Source: Thiotrichales bacterium (GTDB taxonomy: Bacteria > Pseudomonadota > Gammaproteobacteria > Thiomicrospirales > Thiomicrospiraceae). From it: a stretch of 21,522 nucleotides of DNA. The notes beneath the pieces are model-generated. The model did not search any database. It saw only the letters and a program-made list of their open reading frames with translations, and had not been told where the DNA came from. Within the stretch, counting starts at the first letter, position 1. Each line of letters opens with the position of its first letter. The position numbers and the translations under genes are program-made. Shown in pieces: positions 1 through 7,869 of the stretch. The DNA lies in the NCBI GenBank assembly GCA_027036095.1, contig JALVTA010000191.1, positions 1 through 21,522 on the forward strand, written 5' to 3'.

Positions 1-511
1 GGGCGGAAAGGATCCAGTTGTTGCGCAGCGGTGACCAGGGGGCGATCGGGTCACTGTCGGTGTGCCCCTCGACGCTGATCTCCGGCTGAAAGCGGCGCTG
101 CTCCCGCTCGGCCAGCGCCAGCACCGCACGGCCGGCGGGCGTGGCCTGCTCGTTGAACAGGCGCAGGTAGCGGAAGGTGCGCCCCAGCGCGGTGACCTGG
201 CGCAGCAGCTCCGTCGAGGGGGTGGCCGAGCCGGAGGCGAAGGCGCCGTCGGTGCGGATGCGCAGCACCACGCCGCGGCTGTCGCGCATGACGCTCACCA
301 GCGTGAGCCGCTCCTCGCGTACCGCCCGCTTCAGCTCGGCGTAGGTGTGGGTCAGCTCGTCGTCCAGCCATTTCTGCACCCGGGAGATGGCGCCGTAGTT
401 GAGCGCCAGCATCATGACGAAGAAGGTGATCAGCAGGGTGGTCATGTCCCCGAAGGAGAGCAGCCACACGCTCTTGACCCGTTCACGCAGGGCATCGCTG
501 TCGGCGCTCAT
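1..511 (-). CDS. MotB/OmpA-family protein with channel Asp (partial, C-terminus cut off)
   Basis: About 170 residues are visible, read leftward from an ATG at 511; the C-terminus lies outside the window. One membrane segment near residues 15-37 contains SFGDMTTLLITFFVMMLAL. Asp22 sits where MotB/PomB proteins carry the ion-binding aspartate. A C-terminal OmpA-like peptidoglycan-binding domain begins with VEGHTDSDPI and a WSPLRNNWILSA stretch, as in MotB. The predicted role is the peptidoglycan-anchored stator subunit working with the MotA-like protein of the same operon. Its ATG overlaps the upstream stop by four bases (ATGA, 508-511), which implies translational coupling. No other flagellar gene is visible, so whether it drives a flagellum or another motor or energizer is open. 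Confidence 0.85.
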   Translation of the reverse strand, partial: MSADSDALRERVKSVWLLSFGDMTTLLITFFVMMLALNYGAISRVQKWLDDELTHTYAELKRAVREERLTLVSVMRDSRGVVLRIRTDGAFASGSATPSTELLRQVTALGRTFRYLRLFNEQATPAGRAVLALAEREQRRFQPEISVEGHTDSDPIAPWSPLRNNWILSA

Positions 512-1221
512 GGGCGGGTGTCCTCCCACATGTCCGGCTGCAGGTAGAGCTCCACCCGCTCGTTGCGGGCATCGGCCGGGTCGGCAAACAGCGGATGCAG
601 CGCCCCGTAACCGGCAATGGCCCAGTATTCATCCGCCAGCAGGCTGGCACGCTGCAACGCCTGGCGCACCCGGTCGGCACGGTAGAGACTGAGCGTCATG
701 GCGTCCGTAAAAGGCGCATCCGCCGGCAGCGGACGGCTGTCAGTGTGTCCCTCTACCCGCAGGGTCAGGCGCAGGCGGAAACCGCGGCTTTCGATCTGCT
801 GCACCAGCAGGCCGTAACGCTGCTGGAAGCGGGCCAGATCAAGCGCGCGCAGCAGCCGCCCCATGGCGGTCAGATAGGGCTCGAAGCGGGGGTTGATCCG
901 GTCGCTGCCCGGTGCGAACAGGGGTGCGTCAGCGAACAGGGCCGGTGCCGGGTAGAGGCGCACCCCCTTGGGAAAGTCGTTCTCCACCCGCACCCAGTCC
1001 ATGCCCTGCCGGCGCAGGGCGTCCTTGACGTCCAGATAGAGCTGCTGGGTGAGCTGCTGGTGGGCGCGCTTGACGGCAATGCCCTCCAGCTGCACCTGGG
1101 TGATCAGCACCACGAAGAAGGCCAGCAGTGCCGAGAACAGCGCCACATAGGTCATCATCCAGATGCGCTGGAAGCGCGCCGCGCGCGCCTCGCCTGCCGC
1201 GACCTGCTGCTGCGCGTTCAT
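508..1221 (-). CDS. MotB/OmpA-like protein lacking the channel aspartate
   Basis: A 237-residue protein with a short cytoplasmic N-terminus, one membrane segment (about 20-42) and a periplasmic OmpA-like domain. The domain contains VEGHTDSRPL and, near the end, NERVELYLQP, matching the peptidoglycan-binding Asp and Arg positions of the family. Aligned on the shared FFV, the helix has Ala27 where its downstream paralogue has Asp22, and there is no acidic residue anywhere in the membrane segment. It is therefore unlikely to carry ions itself. It starts one base after the MotA-like stop and overlaps the next MotB-like gene by four bases. It could be a structural or regulatory partner in a mixed MotB dimer, or a peptidoglycan anchor; this is inference. 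Confidence 0.8.
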   Translation of the reverse strand: MNAQQQVAAGEARAARFQRIWMMTYVALFSALLAFFVVLITQVQLEGIAVKRAHQQLTQQLYLDVKDALRRQGMDWVRVENDFPKGVRLYPAPALFADAPLFAPGSDRINPRFEPYLTAMGRLLRALDLARFQQRYGLLVQQIESRGFRLRLTLRVEGHTDSRPLPADAPFTDAMTLSLYRADRVRQALQRASLLADEYWAIAGYGALHPLFADPADARNERVELYLQPDMWEDTRP

Positions 1222-1222
1222 G

Positions 1223-2050
1223 TCAGCGCAGCGCCTCCAGTTTCTCGGCCATCTGCTCGTCCAGATGGGCCAGCAGCCTGTCCTTGACCATCAGCGGCCC
1301 CTCCTGATGCCACAGTGCCACCACCGCCTCGATGACCAGACGGTTCTTGAACGCCTCGGCATCGGCCAGCACCTTGAGCTTGCCCGCCACCGGCATGAAC
1401 ACCAGATTGGCCAGCAGCACGCCGTAGAAGGTGGTCACCAGCGCCAGCCCCATGCCGGTGAGCAGCCCGGCGAGCATGTTCTGGGTCTGCTCGGCGCCGA
1501 AGGCGGCCACCGCCTGCTCGCCGCCCTGCTGAGTCATCATGATGATCAGCCCCATGACCGTGCCCATCATGCCGAAGGCGGGCGCGTAGGCGGCCATGGT
1601 GTTGAACACTTCCTGACAGACCAGCTGGCGCAGCAGGCCGCTGTTGAGGCGGCTTTCCAGCACGCGGCGCAGCTGCTGCTCGTCCTTGTAGATGAGCGCC
1701 TCGCCCAGGGCGTAGCGGAAGAAGGGATCGGAGACCTCGTCGGCGGCGCGCTCCAGCGCCAGCAGCCCGCCGCGCTTGACCCGGTGGGCCAGCTCCACCG
1801 CCTCCTCGACGATCGCATCCGGCTTCGGCGGTTCATGGGTCAGCACGCGCCACAGCCCATGGAAAACGCACATCACCTGCGAGAAGGGGTAGTTGACCAG
1901 CACCGCCGCCAGGGTGCCGCCCACCACCACGCCCAGCGCCTGGGCATTGAAAAAGGCGCCGATAATCTGGCCGGTGTCATAGTCCACCATGCTCAGCAGG
2001 AGGACCATCAGGCCGATTATGGCGCCCAGAATGGTGGCGGCTTTGCTCAT
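1223..2050 (-). CDS. MotA/PomA-family stator protein
   Basis: A 275-residue protein of normal MotA/PomA length with four membrane segments at about 5-22, 36-54, 154-173 and 196-220. The family signatures YAPAFGMMGTVMGLI and LVTTFYGVLLANLVFMP are present, with conserved prolines at 157 and 220 (compare E. coli MotA Pro173 and Pro222). The cytoplasmic loop has the basic pair K92/R93 and E100 in the GGLLALE context, corresponding to the charged rotor-facing region of MotA (Arg90, Glu98 in E. coli). AAGGGA precedes the ATG. It has no long C-terminal coiled tail, unlike ZorA of Zorya defence. It is followed directly by two MotB-like genes, which is one more than a standard stator needs. Confidence 0.88.
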   Translation of the reverse strand: MSKAATILGAIIGLMVLLLSMVDYDTGQIIGAFFNAQALGVVVGGTLAAVLVNYPFSQVMCVFHGLWRVLTHEPPKPDAIVEEAVELAHRVKRGGLLALERAADEVSDPFFRYALGEALIYKDEQQLRRVLESRLNSGLLRQLVCQEVFNTMAAYAPAFGMMGTVMGLIIMMTQQGGEQAVAAFGAEQTQNMLAGLLTGMGLALVTTFYGVLLANLVFMPVAGKLKVLADAEAFKNRLVIEAVVALWHQEGPLMVKDRLLAHLDEQMAEKLEALR

Positions 2051-2063
2051 GGCATCCCTTGTG

Positions 2064-2915
2064 TCAGTTCATGCCGGCCTGCCCTCCCTGCGGCGCGCTC
2101 AACAGGTGTTCGGCAAACCAGCGCTGCATCTGTTCGCTGATGGCTTTCGGTTTCTGGCCGTAAAAGTGGAACGGCGCGCTGATCTCCACCCGAATCCGGC
2201 CCGGATATTTGAGAAAACTGTTCTTCGGCCATACTTCGCCGGCATTGTGGGCCACCAGATAGCTGGGCACGTCCGCCTGCGCCGCCAGCATCGGCCCACC
2301 GATCTTGATTTCGCCCGGAACACCCGGCGGCATGCGCGTGCCCTCCGGGAAGATGACCACCCACAGCCCGGCTTCAAGCCGTTTCAATCCTTCGGAGACC
2401 AGCTTCTGCAGTGCCTTGCGGCCCGCCTTGCGGTCCAGCGCAATGGGGTGCAGCAGCGCCATGCCCCAGCCGAAGAAGGGAATGCGCAAAAGCTCCTGCT
2501 TGAGCACATACACCTGCGGCGGAAAGATGGACTGCAGCGCAATGGTCTCCCAGGCCGATTCATGCCGAGCAAAAATCAGGCCAGGACGGCTCATGTCCAC
2601 CTGTTCCAGTCCGTGCACCTCGTAGCGGATGCCGCAGGTGAGCTTCAGCCACCACAGGGTGAACTTGCCCCACAGGGTCATGTAGCGGTAGCGGGTCTCG
2701 AAGGAAAACGGCCACAGCAACTGGCCGGTGATGGCGAAGAAGATCATCGAACCGATGCGGCCGAGCTCGAACAGCGTGGAGCGCAGCAGCACCACCGGCA
2801 GGCTGTAGCGCCAGCCTCGGCGGGACGAACGGCCACCCTCCACCGGCGCTGGCACCGCCTGATCGGCGCCATCCGTGCGGGGCGTCACCGTGCGGGGCTT
2901 CTCCCTTACGTCCAT
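2064..2915 (-). CDS. 1-acyl-sn-glycerol-3-phosphate acyltransferase-like (PlsC family)
   Basis: A 283-residue inner-membrane acyltransferase predicted to transfer an acyl chain to a lysophospholipid. The PlsC acceptor signature FPEGTR lies at 189-194. The catalytic block is H118-ESAW-E123, an HX4E variant of the common HX4D; the HxSAWET context is, from memory, typical of the gmhB-linked gammaproteobacterial subgroup. Hydrophobic stretches lie around 38-70 and 82-92. The start overlaps the end of gmhB by 10 bases, so it belongs to the glyQ-glyS-gmhB unit. The first 35 residues are polar and low in conservation, so a later start cannot be excluded. The exact substrate cannot be read from sequence. 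Confidence 0.87.
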   Translation of the reverse strand: MDVREKPRTVTPRTDGADQAVPAPVEGGRSSRRGWRYSLPVVLLRSTLFELGRIGSMIFFAITGQLLWPFSFETRYRYMTLWGKFTLWWLKLTCGIRYEVHGLEQVDMSRPGLIFARHESAWETIALQSIFPPQVYVLKQELLRIPFFGWGMALLHPIALDRKAGRKALQKLVSEGLKRLEAGLWVVIFPEGTRMPPGVPGEIKIGGPMLAAQADVPSYLVAHNAGEVWPKNSFLKYPGRIRVEISAPFHFYGQKPKAISEQMQRWFAEHLLSAPQGGQAGMN

Positions 2916-3439
2916 AGCGCCTCCACCGCCGCCAGCAGGTTGTCGAACACCGGCACCTGCATCCGTTCCAGATGCGCCGCCAGCGTGCGTTCGCCCTTGC
3001 CTGAGCGCACCAGCACCGGCTGCATGGCCAGCGCCCGGGCCGCCTGCACATCCCCCCAGGTGTCGCCCACGAAGGGCACGCCGGTCAGGGGACAGCCATA
3101 GCGCCGGGCAATGGCACGCAGCATGCCGGTGCCCGGCTTGCGCGCCGGCGAGTTCTCATGGGACTGATACGGGGCGGTGCTGATCCAGTCCACCCGGCCG
3201 CCGTGTTCCGCCAGCAGCGTCTGCATCTTGGCATGCATGGCGCTCAGGGTGGCGTGGTCGTAGAGGCCCCGACTGATGCCGGACTGATTGGTGGCCACCG
3301 CCACCGTCCAGCCGGCCCGGTTCAGCCGGGCGATGGCTTCCAGACTGCCCGGCACCGGCACCCATTCGTCCGGCGACTTGATGAAGGCGTCGGAGTCCTC
3401 GTTGATGACCCCGTCGCGGTCGAGCACGATCAGCTTCAT
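2906..3439 (-). CDS. gmhB: D-glycero-beta-D-manno-heptose-1,7-bisphosphate 7-phosphatase
   Basis: A 177-residue HAD-superfamily phosphatase of the ADP-heptose pathway that supplies heptose for the LPS inner core. HAD motif I is LDRDGVIN with Asp7 and Asp9, motif II is TNQSG (50-54), the catalytic Lys is in RKPGTGML (about 101), and motif IV is FVGDTWGD. The loop before RKP keeps the family's length, but the usual Cys, His, Cys, Cys zinc ligands are replaced by Ala89, Tyr91, Ser97 and Ala99. The ATG overlaps the glyS stop by four bases. The position between glyS and the acyltransferase matches Pseudomonas and supports the GmhB call over histidinol-phosphatase relatives. Confidence 0.9.
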   Translation of the reverse strand: MKLIVLDRDGVINEDSDAFIKSPDEWVPVPGSLEAIARLNRAGWTVAVATNQSGISRGLYDHATLSAMHAKMQTLLAEHGGRVDWISTAPYQSHENSPARKPGTGMLRAIARRYGCPLTGVPFVGDTWGDVQAARALAMQPVLVRSGKGERTLAAHLERMQVPVFDNLLAAVEALWT

Positions 3440-5505
3440 GCGGACAGGCGCGACAGATCGGCGATGCGGCCGAAGGCGGCCTTGAGGGTGGCCAGCAGCG
3501 CCAGCCGGTTGGCGCGCAGCGCCGCATCCTCGGCCATGACCATTACATGGTCAAAAAAGGCATCCACTGCCGGACGCAGGGTGGCCAGCTTCTCGATGGC
3601 CGCGACGAAATCCCCCGCCGCCACCGCCGCGTCCACCTCATCTGCCAGCGCGGTATAAGCCGCCCACAGGGCGCGCTCCTCGTCCGCCTCGAACAGATCG
3701 GGGTTGACCTTGGCGGAGACCGCGCCGGCCTTTTTGAGAATGTTGCCGATGCGCTTGTTGGCCGCCGCCAGCGCCTCGGCGCCGTCCAGCTCGGCAAAGC
3801 GGCGCACCGCCTCAATCCGGCGGGCGAACTGCACCGGCCGGTCGGAGCGCACCGCACGCACCGCCTCGAACTGCTCGGCGCTCACCCCCTGCTCCTGATA
3901 CCAGGCTTTCAGACGGGAATACATGAAGTCCACGATCTCGTCCCGCAGCGCGTCGGAGTACTCCACCGCGTCATGCTGCTTGAGGCTCATCTCCACCAGC
4001 CGGCGCAGGTCCAGCGGCAGCTGGTGCTCGATGATGATGCGCAGCGCCCCCAGCGCCGCCCGGCGCAGGCCGTAGGGATCCCGGTCACCGGTGGGCGCCT
4101 CGCCGATGCCGTAGATGCCGGTGATGGTGTCCAGCTTGTCGGCGATGGCCAGCGCCTGACTGATGCCGTCGGCCGGCAGGCTGTCGCCGGCGAAGCGGGG
4201 TTTGTACTGGTCATCGAGTGCCTGCGCCACGCGCGGGTTTTCCCCCTGCTCCAGCGCGTAATAGCGACCCATGATACCCTGCAGCTCAGGGAACTCGCCC
4301 ACCATCTCGGTCATCAGGTCGCACTTGGACAGATGCGCCGCCCGCTCGCACAGGGCCACGTCCTCGCCCAGCTCGCGGCCGATGAGGGCGGCCAGGTTCT
4401 CCAGCCGGTCCACCTTGTCCATCAGCGTGCCCAGCTTCTGCTGGAACACCACCTGCTTCAGCCGCGGCAGGAAACTCTCCAGCGGCTGCTTGCGGTCCTG
4501 ATCCCAGAAAAAGCGCGCGTCCGCCAGACGGGGACGGATGACCCGCTCATTGCCGTCGCGCACCGCATCCGGGTTGCGGCTGTCGATGTTGGCCACGGTG
4601 ATGAAGCGGTTGAGCAGCCGGCCTTCGCCGTCCACTACGTGGAAATACTTCTGATGCCCCTTCATGGCGGAGATGAGGCACTCCGGCGGCACGGCGAGGA
4701 AATTCTCGTCGAAGCTGCCCATGATGGCGACCGGCCATTCGTTCAGCGCCGTCACCTCATCCAGCAGGTCGGGGTCGATGACCGCCTGCGCGCCGACTTC
4801 TGCGGCCCGTGCCTGTACCTGTTCCGCAATGCGCACGGCGCGGGTGTCGAAATCCGGCTCCACGAAGCCCCGCTCCCGCAGGGTGGGCAGGTAGTCGTCC
4901 GGCGTGGCCAGCTCGAAGCCCTGCGGCGCGTGGAAGCGGTGGCCGTGGGTGATGCGCCCGGCCTCGTGCTCCAGCAGGGTGGCCGGCACCACCTCACCGC
5001 CCAGCAGCATCACCACCCAGTGCACCGGTCGCACGAAGGCGGCCTCACGCGCGCCCCAGCGCATGCGCTTCGGGATCGGCAACCGGTCCAGCGCCCGCTG
5101 CACGATCCCCGGCAGCAGTTCTGCTGCCGGCACGCCCTTCTGCTCGATGCGCGCGCCCATCCACACCCCCTTGGGCGTTTCGATCTCGATCAGTTCCTCC
5201 ACACCCACGCCGCAACTGCGGGCGAAGCCCTGCAGCGCCTTCGTGGGGTTGCCGTCGGCGTCGAAGGCGGCCTGCTTCGCCGGGCCGCGGCGCTCGATCA
5301 CCTTGTCCTGCTGAGCGGTCTGCAGCCGGCGCACCCGCACCGCCAGCCGCCGCGGGCTGGCGTAGGCCTCCACTTCGTCATGGCTCAGTTCCGCATCAGC
5401 CAGCCCGGCGACAATTTCATCCCGCAGCGCATCACGCAGGCGCTTCAGGGCCTTGGGAGGCAGCTCTTCAGTGCCCAGCTCGAACAGAAAATCCCTGCGT
5501 TCCAT
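3436..5505 (-). CDS. glyS: Glycyl-tRNA synthetase beta subunit
   Basis: The 689-residue length equals that of E. coli GlyS. It is the tRNA-binding subunit of the bacterial alpha2beta2 glycyl-tRNA synthetase. The N-terminus, FLFELGTEELPPKAL, is diagnostic, and the last 110 or so residues resemble the DALR-type anticodon-binding domain. The reading frame is open further upstream, but the ATG at 5505 shares one base with the glyQ stop (TGATG) and gives the family's N-terminus, so the longer version was rejected. The 3' end overlaps gmhB by four bases. No frameshift or missing block was seen. Confidence 0.97.
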   Translation of the reverse strand: MERRDFLFELGTEELPPKALKRLRDALRDEIVAGLADAELSHDEVEAYASPRRLAVRVRRLQTAQQDKVIERRGPAKQAAFDADGNPTKALQGFARSCGVGVEELIEIETPKGVWMGARIEQKGVPAAELLPGIVQRALDRLPIPKRMRWGAREAAFVRPVHWVVMLLGGEVVPATLLEHEAGRITHGHRFHAPQGFELATPDDYLPTLRERGFVEPDFDTRAVRIAEQVQARAAEVGAQAVIDPDLLDEVTALNEWPVAIMGSFDENFLAVPPECLISAMKGHQKYFHVVDGEGRLLNRFITVANIDSRNPDAVRDGNERVIRPRLADARFFWDQDRKQPLESFLPRLKQVVFQQKLGTLMDKVDRLENLAALIGRELGEDVALCERAAHLSKCDLMTEMVGEFPELQGIMGRYYALEQGENPRVAQALDDQYKPRFAGDSLPADGISQALAIADKLDTITGIYGIGEAPTGDRDPYGLRRAALGALRIIIEHQLPLDLRRLVEMSLKQHDAVEYSDALRDEIVDFMYSRLKAWYQEQGVSAEQFEAVRAVRSDRPVQFARRIEAVRRFAELDGAEALAAANKRIGNILKKAGAVSAKVNPDLFEADEERALWAAYTALADEVDAAVAAGDFVAAIEKLATLRPAVDAFFDHVMVMAEDAALRANRLALLATLKAAFGRIADLSRLSA

Positions 5506-6422
5506 CACTTGCCCTCCTTCACCAACGGGAAGCCCAGCGCCTCGCGCCGGTCGTAGTAGGCCTGCGCCACCTGACGGGCCATGTCGCGCACCCGGCCAAT
5601 GAAGCGGGCGCGCTCGGTTACGCTGATGGCGTGACGCGCATCCAGCAGGTTGAAGGTGTGGGAGGCTTTCAGCACCTGCTCGTAGGCGGGCAGCGGCAGG
5701 CCGTCGGCGATCAGCTTGCCGAACTCGGCCTCGCACTCGTCGAAGTGACGGAACAGCATGTCGGTATCGGCCTTCTCGAAGTTGTAGGCGGACATCTCCA
5801 CCTCGTTCTGATGGAACACGTCCCCGTAGGTGACCGGGCCGTCAGGGCCGTCCACCCACACCAGATCGAAAACGGAGTCCACGCCCTGCAGATACATGGC
5901 GATGCGCTCAAGGCCGTAGGTGATCTCGCCGGTGACCGGACGGCATTCCAGCCCGCCCACCTGCTGGAAGTAGGTGAACTGGGTCACCTCCATGCCATTG
6001 AGCCACACCTCCCAGCCGAGCCCCCAGGCGCCCAGAGTGGGCGACTCCCAGTTGTCCTCCACGAAGCGGATGTCGTGGGTCAGCGGATCGATGCCGAGCA
6101 TCCGCAGCGAATTCAGGTAGAGCTCCTGAATGTCGTCCGGCGAGGGTTTGAGCACCACCTGAAACTGATAGTAGTGCTGCAGGCGGTTGGGGTTCTCGCC
6201 ATAGCGGCCGTCTGTGGGGCGGCGGCACGGCTGCACGTAGGCGGCCCGCCACGGCTCCGGACCCACCGCCCGCAGAAAGGTGGCCGGATGGAAGGTGCCG
6301 GCGCCCATTTCCATGTCGTAGGGCTGCATCACCACGCAGCCCTGTTGGGCCCAGTAGTTCTCCAGAGCATGAATCAGGCCCTGAAAGGTCCTGACCTGTT
6401 CGTTGTCGGTAATGGCGCTCAC
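5505..6422 (-). CDS. glyQ: Glycyl-tRNA synthetase alpha subunit
   Basis: A 305-residue class II synthetase subunit that holds the ATP/glycine active site and works with GlyS. The family N-terminus is clear: TFQGLIHALENYWAQQGC, then QPYDMEMGAGTFHPATFLR and QPCRRPTDGRYGENPNR. The start codon is GTG at 6422. It is chosen because AGGA lies eight bases upstream (6431-6434) and the resulting N-terminus matches the family. It is the first gene of the leftward operon. A TATAAT on the minus strand (6460-6465) would give a leader of about 30 bases. No T-box-like structure was seen in that short leader. Confidence 0.97.
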   Translation of the reverse strand: MSAITDNEQVRTFQGLIHALENYWAQQGCVVMQPYDMEMGAGTFHPATFLRAVGPEPWRAAYVQPCRRPTDGRYGENPNRLQHYYQFQVVLKPSPDDIQELYLNSLRMLGIDPLTHDIRFVEDNWESPTLGAWGLGWEVWLNGMEVTQFTYFQQVGGLECRPVTGEITYGLERIAMYLQGVDSVFDLVWVDGPDGPVTYGDVFHQNEVEMSAYNFEKADTDMLFRHFDECEAEFGKLIADGLPLPAYEQVLKASHTFNLLDARHAISVTERARFIGRVRDMARQVAQAYYDRREALGFPLVKEGK

Positions 6423-6459
6423 GGGGTTATTCCTGTGTCATTCCTGTCAAAACGGCAAA

Positions 6460-6465
6460 ATTATA
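6460..6465 (-). promoter_or_regulatory. -10 element of the glyQ operon
   Basis: A perfect TATAAT on the minus strand, about 38 bases upstream of the glyQ GTG. No convincing -35 hexamer stands 16-18 bases further upstream. The call rests on the -10, the GTG spacing and the position in a divergent intergenic region. Confidence 0.5.
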
Positions 6466-6486
6466 CTGCGCGCACCTGCCCTTACC

Positions 6487-6514
6487 TTGTTTTCTCCCGC
6501 AGCGACATTAGAAT
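6487..6514 (+). promoter_or_regulatory. Possible promoter of the M23 peptidase-anmK unit
   Basis: TTGTTT (6487-6492), a 16-base spacer and TAGAAT (6509-6514) lie about 30 bases before the chosen ATG at 6544. The -10 matches five of six consensus bases and the -35 only the TTG, so the call is moderate. It is divergent from the glyQ promoter. Confidence 0.4.
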
Positions 6515-6543
6515 TAGTTCAAATGTCACAGGTATCTACGTTC

Positions 6544-7869
6544 ATGCGTCCACTGCGTCTGCTGTCGCTGCTGGTGCTCACGCTCGCCGGCCTCGCCCTT
6601 TCCGCCCTCTCCCTTTCCAGCCGCGCCGATAGCGACGATGACCGGCTGGCGCTGGTCAGACTGCCGCTGCCGCCGCTGGAAAGCACCCGCCCCGCAGACG
6701 CTTCTCCTCACGGCGGTAAAACGCCCGCCTCCACGGAAAAGGGCACGGACACTGCCGCAGACACTACCACCGACATCCGTGCCACCACCGCCGGGCGCAA
6801 AGACATTCTCGCCAGCGTGCTCAGACGCGCCGGCATGAAGGCGGCGGACATCTACGCCCTGGCCCGGGCGGACCGGCACAAGCTGCTGACCCGTTTCGTA
6901 CCCGGCGAACGCTTCGAGGTGCGCTACCGGGACGGCCAGCCGGTGGAGGTGATCCGCCACATCAACCGCACCACGCAGATCGTGGCCACCCGCGACGGCA
7001 AACACTGGCAGGTCAGGAAGAAGACACTGCCGGTGGAGATCCATCTGGCTACTGCTTCCGGCACCATCCGCAACAGTCTCTACCTCTCCGGCAAGCAGGC
7101 GGGGCTGTCCGACAGGGTCATCATGAACCTGGCCAACCTGTATCAGTGGGAGATCGACTTTGCCCGCCAGCTGCGCCCCGGGGACACCTTCAAGGTGATC
7201 TACGAGCAGCGCTACCTCAACGGCGACTACATCGGCGACGGGCGCATCGTCGCCGCCGAGGTGAACACCAGCGGCAAGACCTACCGCGCCTTTCTGCTCA
7301 CCGACAAAAAGGGCAAAACTCTCGGCTGGTATGACGAGAAGGGCCACAACCTGCGCAAAGCCTTCATGCGCAACCCCGTGGACTATGTGCGCATCACCTC
7401 CCGCTTCACTCTGCGCCGCTGGCACCCCATTTTCCACAAGTGGAAATCCCATCGTGGCGTGGACTACGGCGGCAAGATCGGTACGCCCATCCATGTCACC
7501 GGCAACGGACGGGTCATCTTCAAGGGCTGGAAGCGGGGCTACGGCCGTGTGGTGATGGTCCGGCACGGACGCAAGTACACCACCGTCTACGCCCACATGT
7601 CCCGCTTCGGCAAAATCCGCAAGGGCAGCTACGTCAAACAGGGTCAGGTGATCGGTTACATCGGCCAGAGCGGCTGGGCCACCGGCCCCCACCTGCACTA
7701 CGAGTTCCGCATCAACGGCAAGTTTGTCGACCCACTCAAAGTGCGTTTCCCGGACGCCTCGCCAGTGCCGAAAAAATACCGCACGGCCTTCCGTCAGCGG
7801 GTGCACCAGATGATGGCCCAGCTCAAGCGGCTTGACAGCGACACCCGACTGGCCGCCAAGTTCGAGTGA
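6544..7869 (+). CDS. Periplasmic M23 murein endopeptidase (MepM/OapA-like architecture)
   Basis: A 441-residue exported peptidase. The ATG at 6544 is chosen because it begins a signal peptide (MRPLRLLSLLVLTLAGLAL) and has AGG at 6530-6532; earlier in-frame ATGs at 6403 and 6523 lack both. After a low-complexity Thr/Pro/Ala linker comes a LysM/OapA-like region (about 85-170), then the M23 domain with H303-x3-D307 (HRGVDYG), YAHMS and H383-L-H385, the complete LytM zinc set. It should cut peptide cross-links in peptidoglycan. Its stop overlaps the anmK ATG, linking cleavage to muropeptide recycling, a pairing I recall from Pseudomonas. Confidence 0.92.
   Translation: MRPLRLLSLLVLTLAGLALSALSLSSRADSDDDRLALVRLPLPPLESTRPADASPHGGKTPASTEKGTDTAADTTTDIRATTAGRKDILASVLRRAGMKAADIYALARADRHKLLTRFVPGERFEVRYRDGQPVEVIRHINRTTQIVATRDGKHWQVRKKTLPVEIHLATASGTIRNSLYLSGKQAGLSDRVIMNLANLYQWEIDFARQLRPGDTFKVIYEQRYLNGDYIGDGRIVAAEVNTSGKTYRAFLLTDKKGKTLGWYDEKGHNLRKAFMRNPVDYVRITSRFTLRRWHPIFHKWKSHRGVDYGGKIGTPIHVTGNGRVIFKGWKRGYGRVVMVRHGRKYTTVYAHMSRFGKIRKGSYVKQGQVIGYIGQSGWATGPHLHYEFRINGKFVDPLKVRFPDASPVPKKYRTAFRQRVHQMMAQLKRLDSDTRLAAKFE

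Noticed and set aside
1..2050. Zorya-type anti-phage system (ZorA/ZorB)
   Set aside because: The MotA-like protein is only 275 residues and lacks the long cytoplasmic tail of ZorA. There are no ZorC, ZorD or ZorE-like genes next to it on the visible side, and the operon partners are housekeeping genes.
3547..5556. Long open frame on the plus strand opposite glyS
   Set aside because: It is antisense to a certain glyS gene and has the His/Gln/Arg/Val-rich composition of a GC-rich shadow frame. No family signature was seen.
5506..5736. Upstream extension of glyS into glyQ
   Set aside because: The extra 77 residues are a shadow of glyQ in another frame. The ATG at 5505 gives the conserved GlyS N-terminus and normal length.
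6403..6543. Earlier starts of the M23 peptidase gene
   Set aside because: They would put 47 residues before the signal peptide, overlap the glyQ start and have no ribosome binding site.
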